Of a stretch of DNA of 64,000 nt, positions 57,899 through 64,000 are shown piece after piece. The stretch lies in NCBI RefSeq assembly GCF_002878395.1, contig NC_061118.1, positions 124,774,335-124,838,334 on the forward strand, read 5' to 3'. A program made the position numbers and the translations under genes. Numbering within the stretch: the stretch's first letter is position 1; each line of letters starts with the position of its first letter. This stretch comes from Capsicum annuum. Lineage: Eukaryota > Streptophyta > Magnoliopsida > Solanales > Solanaceae. Under the pieces are notes generated by a model. That model saw only the letters and a list, made by a program, of their open reading frames with translations. It did not search any database and was not told the origin of the DNA.

Positions 57899-58690
57899 AC
57901 CATGAATGTAGAAGGGGTTATTTTTTCTACTTATTAGATAAAATATGTGGTGTACCAATGGTATGTGGAATGGGATTAGGAAAAGGGTGAGTTTGATGAG
58001 TTATATTTGTAGAAGACTTTCTCCAATGCTTTTATGGACCATTTCTTTCCTCAAGAATTGATAAAAGTAATGGCAGAGGAATATATTATCCTAAAATAGG
58101 GGAAAATATCAGTCAAGGAGTATTCTTTAAAAGTTCACCAACTGTCTAGGTATGTTGCAAAATTGGTTTCTGATATGAGGGCAAGGATGTGATAGTTCAC
58201 TTTAGGACTATCTTGGGATTTGGTCCTTGAAAGAAACATTGCATTGCTCATTAAGGACATGGATATTTCAAGGTTAGTTGTTCTTATCCAAGAGGTAGAG
58301 GATGAATAAAGGAAACAGGATAAAATAAGAGAAAGGCAAGGTAAAAAGTTTAGGTTCTCTAAATAGGGTGGTTAATAGAAAAGTGGTAGGGCTGGTGGTA
58401 AGTGGACAAAGAAGAAGTGGTGGAGTTTTGGTTCTTTCTCCACAGCTAGTACTCCCTACTTGAATAAGTCAAGTGATACACATCAGCAGGGTGGCGATGG
58501 CTTCAAGAAATAAGGTGCCTAATATTAGGCTTGTGGGGCCTAGTTGGCTTCATCTTGTCCTCCTTGCAGGTTCTGTGGCAATTTAAATTAGGAATTTTAT
58601 GATGAGGGACAGAAAATGTGTTTCTGCGATGGTCAGCAAGGCCATATGCTTAGAAAGTATCTAGTTGGAAAGGTTACTTTAGAGCGAATA
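57899..58690 (+). pseudogene. Element H gag, C-terminal part with degraded zinc knuckle
   Basis: After element F, gag resumes: FMDHFFPQELIKVMAEEYI, then ISVKEYSLKVHQLSRYVAKL, match the capsid C-terminal region (family: FLDRFFP-E-R-AK-EEF--L-QG-MSV-EY-LKF-QLSRYAP). Near 58616-58660 CFCDGQQGHMLRKY is a degraded C-X2-C-X4-H-X4-C knuckle, with the second and third Cys displaced or lost. Stops interrupt all frames. Confidence 0.8.
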
Positions 58691-58799
58691 AGTTTTCAAT
58701 TGCTTTTTATCTACTTCTATACCAAAGGTTGTTTTTTTTGCATCTGTTTCTACTTGTGGTACCAGTACAGGTGGGATTTGGCTATATGCTCCCCCTACC

Positions 58800-59240
58800 T
58801 GATAGGAGTCTGAGGCATTGCTTGATGTCGTGACTTGTATGCTAAAACTTTTTTATTAGGATATTTATTATTTACTTGATCTTGGGTTTTCTCTCTCTGG
58901 TGTGACCCCATTAGTGGATTTGTATTTTGGTTTTCGTCCCTGGTTATTTCAAATCCTTTTGTTTTTTCTACCTTGTTAGATGACACTGTGGTTGCTAACA
59001 GAGTCTATAGGGGGTGTGGTATGTGTTTTTAGTAAGGATACTTTGAAGGTTTTGTATTAGTTAGATATGGTGGACTTTGATGTTATTCTGGGCATAGATT
59101 GGTTACACTCATTCTACATATCATTAGATTGTCAGATTCGTAGAGTTGTCTTTAGGTACAATGGTGAATCAGTTATTAAATGAGAGGGTGGTTTTTTAGA
59201 TTCTAAAGGGAGGTTAATATCATATCTTATATCTTAGATA
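58800..59240 (+). pseudogene. Element H aspartic protease remnant
   Basis: The active-site block is LLDLGFSLSGVTPLVDLYFG, Asp codon at 58878-58880. The usual D-S-G is D-L-G here. Farther on, DVILGIDWLHSFYISLDCQI at about 59080-59140 is the conserved C-terminal block and is nearly intact. The frame changes between the two. Confidence 0.82.
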
Positions 59241-59319
59241 GTAATCTCAAAAAGGTGTCTCTATAATCTAGTTTGAGTTAAAGATTCAAACTCGGAAGGT
59301 CCTTTCTTGTATTCAATTT

Positions 59320-60235
59320 TGGTGGTGAGTTAGTTTCTTGAGGTCTTTATAGATGATATTCTTGGTGTTCCTCTAGATAAGGAGATTGAGTTTGGGATTT
59401 ATTTAGTTCTGAATAATCATCCAATATCTATTCCTCCTTATAGAATAACTTTAGCTGAGTTGATGGAACTTAAGGAGCAACATAAGGATCTTTTGGATAA
59501 GGGTTTCATCCAATCTAGTCTATCTTCATAGGGTGCATAGGTGTTATTCATTCATAAGAAGGATGGTTCCCTTCAGATGTCCATTGACTATAGGCAGTTG
59601 GATAAGGTGATGGTTAAGAACAAGTACCCTCTTCCAAGGATAGATGACTTGTTTGATCAATTGCAGGGCACCAAATTGTTTTCTAAGATAGATCTTTGGT
59701 CTGGGTATCATCAGCTTATGATTAGGGAGTTGGATATCCCTAAGATAGATTTGCATACTCAGTATGGGCACTTTGAGTTCTTTGTGATATAATTTAGGTT
59801 GTCCAATGCTCCAATGATATTCATCGATTTAATGAACAGGGTATTCCATTAGTTTTTGGATCTTTTTTTCATTGTGTTCATTGAAGACATTCTAATGTAT
59901 TCTAAGAGTGAGTTAGATAATTCCAATCACCTCTAAGTTATGTTGTAGATCTTAAAAAAATAGTAGTTGCATGCCAAATTCTCTAAATATGAATTTTTAA
60001 TTAACACATACTTTTCTAGTTCTTATTATTTCTAAGAGAGGATCATGATGGATACACAAAAAGGTTGTAGTCATTTGGAGGTGGCCTAAACCAATGACTC
60101 TAACCGATATTCATAGCTTCTTAGGTATGACCAGGTATTATACGAGGTTTTTGAAGAGTTTTTAAATGATAGCTGCCCCATTGACTAAGTTGACTCAGAA
60201 AAGGTAAAGTTCTCTTGGTTGATGCTTGTGATGGT
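59320..60235 (+). pseudogene. Element H reverse transcriptase remnant
   Basis: Blocks are [62 protein letters not shown] with the first Asp kept, and IVFIEDILMYSKS (about 59865-59910), where the FxDD pair has become E-D. The thumb and tether are badly eroded (59990-60235). An 83-codon open piece, 59541-59792, is only part of the domain. Confidence 0.9.
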
Positions 60236-60249
60236 AGTTTCTAGAACTT

Positions 60250-60700
60250 AAGGATAAGCTAACTTCATATCTGATTTTGAATTTGTCTAAAGGCAATAAG
60301 ACATTCATGGTTTATTGTGATGCATCCCGGGTGGGAGTTGGTTGTATTTTGATGCAGCATGGAAAGGTGATTGCCTATGCTTCTAGGCAGTTGAAGGTAC
60401 ATGGGAGGAACTATCCTTCTAATAATTTGGAGCTTTTGGTAGTGGTATCTTTATTAAAAATCAGGCTGCATTATTTGTATGGATTTCACATAGATATCTT
60501 TTCTGATCATAAGAGTCTACAGTATGTTGTAATTTAGAAAGTGCTTAATCTAAGGTAGAAGAGATGTCTTGAGCTTCTTAAGGATTATTATATGAGTCTT
60601 ACTACAATCCAGGTATGGATAATGTAGTTGCTGATGATTTTAGCAGGTTATCCATAGGGATTTTAGCTTATGTAGATAAAGAGAAGCAAGAATTGGTGAA
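60250..60700 (+). pseudogene. Element H RNase H remnant with all catalytic positions kept
   Basis: The reading has MVYCDASRVGVGCIL (Asp), GRNYPSNNLELLVVVS (Glu), IDIFSDHKSLQYV (Asp) and, after one frame change at about 60540-60615, DNVVADDFSRLSIG (Asp). The four acidic residues of the enzyme are therefore all readable, although the chain is broken between the third and fourth. Confidence 0.88.
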
Positions 60701-61935
60701 GGATATTCACAGTCTGTCTAATTTTAGAGTTCATTTTCTTAACTTTAAAGAAGGTGGTGTATTTGTACAGGAAGTGGTTTGGTCTTCTCTTTATAGAGAG
60801 ATCAAGGATAAGCAAGTATTGGATCCTATAGTGATGAAAGTCAAGTGTGAGGTAGGTGGGAAAAATGTAATGGTATTTAAGATCAGTGGTGATAGTACCT
60901 TGCTGTACCAAGGGAGGTTATATGTTTTTGATGTCGATGGTTTACGTAAAAGGATATTGGATAAGGTACATGAATCGTGCTATGTTATTCATCCCAGTTC
61001 GACAAAAATGTATCATGATCTCAAAGACATGTATTGGTGGAATGGTATGAAGAGCGACGTGGCTAATTTTGAGGACAAGTGTTCAATGTTCTAACAAGTG
61101 TAAGTTGAGCACATAATGCCTAGGGTTTTTTATTAGGAAATCGAATTACTGGAATGGTAATGAGAGGCAGTCAATATGGATTTTGTTATCGTCCTTCCTT
61201 GGTCTTGGAATTAATTTTATTTGATTTAGGTTATCATGAATAGGATGACAAAGTCGGCTAACTTTTGACCAATGAGGACTAACTTTTCAGCAGAGGATTA
61301 CGCGAGGATGTATCTTTATGAGATTGTAAAGTTGCATGGGGTACCTGTTTTAATTATCTTTGATCATGGTACGCAATTTTCATATCACTTCTTGTAGTCT
61401 TATAAAAAAGGGTTAAGGACTAAGGTTAGTCTTAGTATTATTTTTCATCTGCAGACAGATAGGCAAGAAGAAAGGCTATTCAGACATTGGAGAATATGCT
61501 TTGTGCATGTGTGATTGATTTTGGTGGCTATTGGGTAGAGCATATACCTCTTGTAAAGTTTGCTTACAACAATAGCTATCATTCTAGTATTATGATGGAT
61601 CCTCTTGAGGCATTGTATGGTAGGAGGTATAGATCTTCTATAGGGTGGTTTGAACTTAGCGTGGTGGATATGTTTGGCCCAAATTTGGTTTATTAGGCTA
61701 TGGAAAATTTAAAAGTGATTCTAAATTGGCTTAAGGCTGACCAATTTTGCCAAAAGTCTTATGTAGATGTAAGACATAGAGCCTTGGAGTTTGAGGTTGG
61801 GGATAAGGTATTCCTAAAGGTGTCTCCCATGAAGTGAGTAATGCAGTTTGGAAAAAAGGAGAAGCTCAATCCCTAATATATTGGTCCTTATATAGTTATA
61901 TGGAGGTTTGGTAATATGGTGTATGAATTGGAGTT
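60701..61935 (+). pseudogene. Element H integrase remnant
   Basis: The N-terminal zinc region is ESCYVIHPSSTKMYHDLKDM, YWWNGMKSDV and DKCSMF, where the last Cys of HHCC is Phe. The core shows MNRMTKSAN-like words, a broken DHGTQFSYH block (about 61360-61385), then QTLENMLCACVIDFGGYWVE, HIPLVKFAYNNSYHSSI and ALYGRRYRSSIGWFE. The C-terminal block FEVGDKVFLKVSPMK (about 61790-61835) is conserved. Several stops and shifts occur. Confidence 0.88.
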
Positions 61936-62215
61936 GCCTTCTTGTTTGATATACATTCATACGGTATTTCGTTCGTCTATGTGAGAAAATTTATATGTAA
62001 TCCTTTATCGATTGCTCCTTTTGAAGGATTGGGTATCTCAAATTCTTTATCTTATAGAGAGATCCCGATTGAGATCTTGGATCGGCAGGTTCAATTATGG
62101 AAAAAGGATATGGCCTTGGTTAAGGTTCTATGGTGAAACCACAAGTTGAAAGAGGCTACATGGGAAGCAGAAGAGGACATAAGAATATCCACATTTTTTT
62201 ACTTCGGATATTAAT
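61936..62215 (+). pseudogene. Element H chromodomain
   Basis: LSYREIPIEILDRQV, KKDMALVKVLW, a stop, NHKLKEATWEAEEDI match the chromovirus tail. The stop replaces the Arg of VLWRN. It is clearly related to the chromodomain of element A. Confidence 0.87.
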
Positions 62216-62382
62216 GTGAAAGGTATGTGTTCTTGATCACATCTTTTTTTCTGACTTTATTAAAGGAAAGGTTGATTTCCTTGCACATTTTTTTTGAGTT
62301 TCTTAATGAAAAAAGTATAGGTATCTAAGGGATGTGAATAGTTCTTGTAATACCTTTTCCATTATTTACGGATGAATGATCC

Positions 62383-62395
62383 TAGTTGGGGAGAC
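62383..62395 (+). other. Element H polypurine tract
   Basis: TAGTTGGGGAGAC follows the usual lead-in GGATGAATGATCC and precedes the right LTR. Confidence 0.72.
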
Positions 62396-62400
62396 TAAAA

Positions 62401-64000
62401 AACCCTATGTTTTGACCCTTAAAAAATTTCCATGGTTTCTGTCTTCTAAACATCATATGACTAGGGCTACTTCTCGTATTATGGCATAAGACTCAGACGG
62501 TGGTGTTCGTATGTTGTCCAGTGTTGGGTGGTGTAGGTTGGTTGGTTTTTGTCCAAGTCACGGTTGGAACATATAGATCGTCTGTTACGGTACAATTAGT
62601 AAGGTGTCTCTCATATATTGCCCTAAAGTTTGGTCTAGGTGATTCTATTCTGCCTAAGGTACGACTTCATGGTACTAGTTGTATGGTTAGGTACGGTTTG
62701 GGCTTGATTGATCATTTGCTGGAATGTGTTGGGATCTAAGGTGGGGCCTAGGGCATGAGTCTAGGGTACCACTGGTACACTAGGGTACGGTTGCAATGTG
62801 GTGGTCGTACCTACCTGCGAGTACTTTAAGAACTTTGAGTTGGGGTTAACCTGGATATTTCCCCTCTTAACTTCATAAGGCCCCATGACTTATATCACTC
62901 TTGGGAAAATATTTACCCTATTATTCTAATCTTAAACACATAGAAACTCTCATAAAACACTTCCAAATTCTCTCAAGTCTTTTGGGTTAAGAATTTCTAG
63001 GTTTTTATCAGGAGGATCAATTTGACGACTTGCTAAGGTGATTTCTCTCCATGAACTTTGTAATCTAAGGCAAGTTACTCTTCCCTCATTGCTGGTTCCA
63101 ATAAAAGCATGAATTTATGAATTATTTCCATGGTATAAATGTTTTATGGTTTTAGGTTTTCAAATGTATGTTGGGGGTGTTGGTTATAATGGTTGATTAT
63201 GGTTTTCCCATGTCTTTTACTTATGGTTTTCATATTATTATGGTTGTTTGAACATTTTATTGAATGGGAATGGTTAATTGGTAATTGGTTTTGGCTTTGG
63301 AAACACTATGCCTCTAACATATTTTATAAAATGTCTATGAGAATATATTTGGTTAAATTATTGGACTTTCATTGAACTAATGCATGGTATAACTTGTCAA
63401 CGGAACCCTAAATGGAATAAATGGTTTAAAAGGTTTTGGACTTGTTAAATAAAAAGGTCTTGGTTGTTATGGTTGGTTTAATTGAAAGCCTTGAAGGGTA
63501 CAAGGGAATCCCCCAAGCAAACATATCAATGAACATCTTGTGGGGTACATGGGAATCCCCCAAGCAACTAAATAAGGTAATCTATGGTTAAATCGGAATA
63601 CCTTATTCTATAAGAGGTTGACTAAGGACATTTCTTGCAAGCTATAGTAGGTCTGATGATAGCACTACTTATATCCTTTGTTAATAATAAATGAAATGGT
63701 GGTTTGTTTGTGTATTAATGGTTTTAATTAGGTAATAATGGCGGGTGTGATAGCTAACCATGATAGTGTGATTCCAATAGACGGAAAGTGGAAATGCATG
63801 TTTGCCGATGTTAGGGTTGGTCATGGCGACCATATATAATACTTATGATATACACAGGAATCCTATAAGTACACTTGTACATATGTATCATGGAGAGAAA
63901 AGGGTACTCAGGAATCCCCTACTCCTATGGTATCTACGGTTCGTGTGCCTATATGCATTGAGGCTCATTTAGGGGGTTACAATGGACCCACATAGCCCAT
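62401..64000 (+). repeat. Element H 3' LTR, cut by the window end
   Basis: It is collinear with the 5' LTR from 47467 (for example GCCCCATGACTTATATCACT, GTACATGGGAATCCCCCAAG). About 1.6 kb is inside the window; the rest and the target duplication lie beyond. Confidence 0.92.

Larger units (their letters stand above)
47467..64000 (+). mobile_element. Element H: chromodomain Ty3/gypsy retrotransposon, nearly complete, decayed
   Basis: It consists of the left LTR 47467-49397, primer-binding site 49400-49413, leader, gag (split by element F), protease, RT, RNase H, integrase, chromodomain, polypurine tract and right LTR from about 62401 beyond the window end. Domain order and chromodomain make it a chromovirus. 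All domains carry stops or shifts. It inserted into element I, so I's remaining LTR should be found right of the window. Confidence 0.93.

Overview
This is plant nuclear DNA, most likely from a Solanaceae species. That guess rests on the style of the chromodomain Ty3/gypsy elements and on one tRNA-derived SINE; the exact species cannot be read from the window. I find no intact host gene. The window is AT-rich, old, nested transposable-element heterochromatin in which every coding region is broken by stops, frameshifts or insertions.

Layout. (1) 1-3738 is the 3' part of a plus-strand chromodomain gypsy element (A: protease, reverse transcriptase, RNase H, integrase, chromodomain). Its 3' LTR starts at 3739, is split by element B, and resumes at 16894-17420. 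(2) 4490-16893 is element B, a complete but dead minus-strand gypsy with unusually long LTRs (about 3.7 kb each) and a full gag-pol-chromodomain remnant. (3) 17421-20707 is element C, a minus-strand gag-pol remnant cut off just after RNase H where A's LTR begins, so A probably sits inside C. (4) 20708-21212, 40860-42040 and 44307-44575 are pieces of an older LTR-like sequence (G), opened by later insertions. (5) 21213-40854 is element D, a non-coding element with 3.4 kb LTRs and a perfect 5-bp target duplication (AAAGT). Inside D is element E (26550-37249), also non-coding. Inside E is a hAT-like foldback element (31703-33690), and inside that a SINE (32651-32850) with a perfect 15-bp target duplication. 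(6) About 42040-44306 is a lone LTR related to E. (7) 44576-46598 (J) and 46599-47466 (I) are LTR fragments of two further elements. (8) 47467 to the window end is element H, a plus-strand chromodomain gypsy with both LTRs (the right one cut by the window edge). Its gag is split by element F (49988-57893), a third non-coding element.

How the parts relate. A, B, C and H are remnants of elements that once encoded their own proteins. D, E and F keep LTRs, primer-binding site and polypurine tract but have no gag or pol, so they must have moved with proteins supplied in trans. The most interesting signal links the two groups. Six elements (B, D, E, F, H, I) carry two short conserved boxes downstream of the primer-binding site at almost constant spacing (about 37-40 and 84-89 nt), although their LTRs and coding capacity differ widely. 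This is a candidate RNA signal, for example for packaging, shared by helper-type and parasite elements. D, E and F also share a conserved block inside otherwise divergent LTRs.
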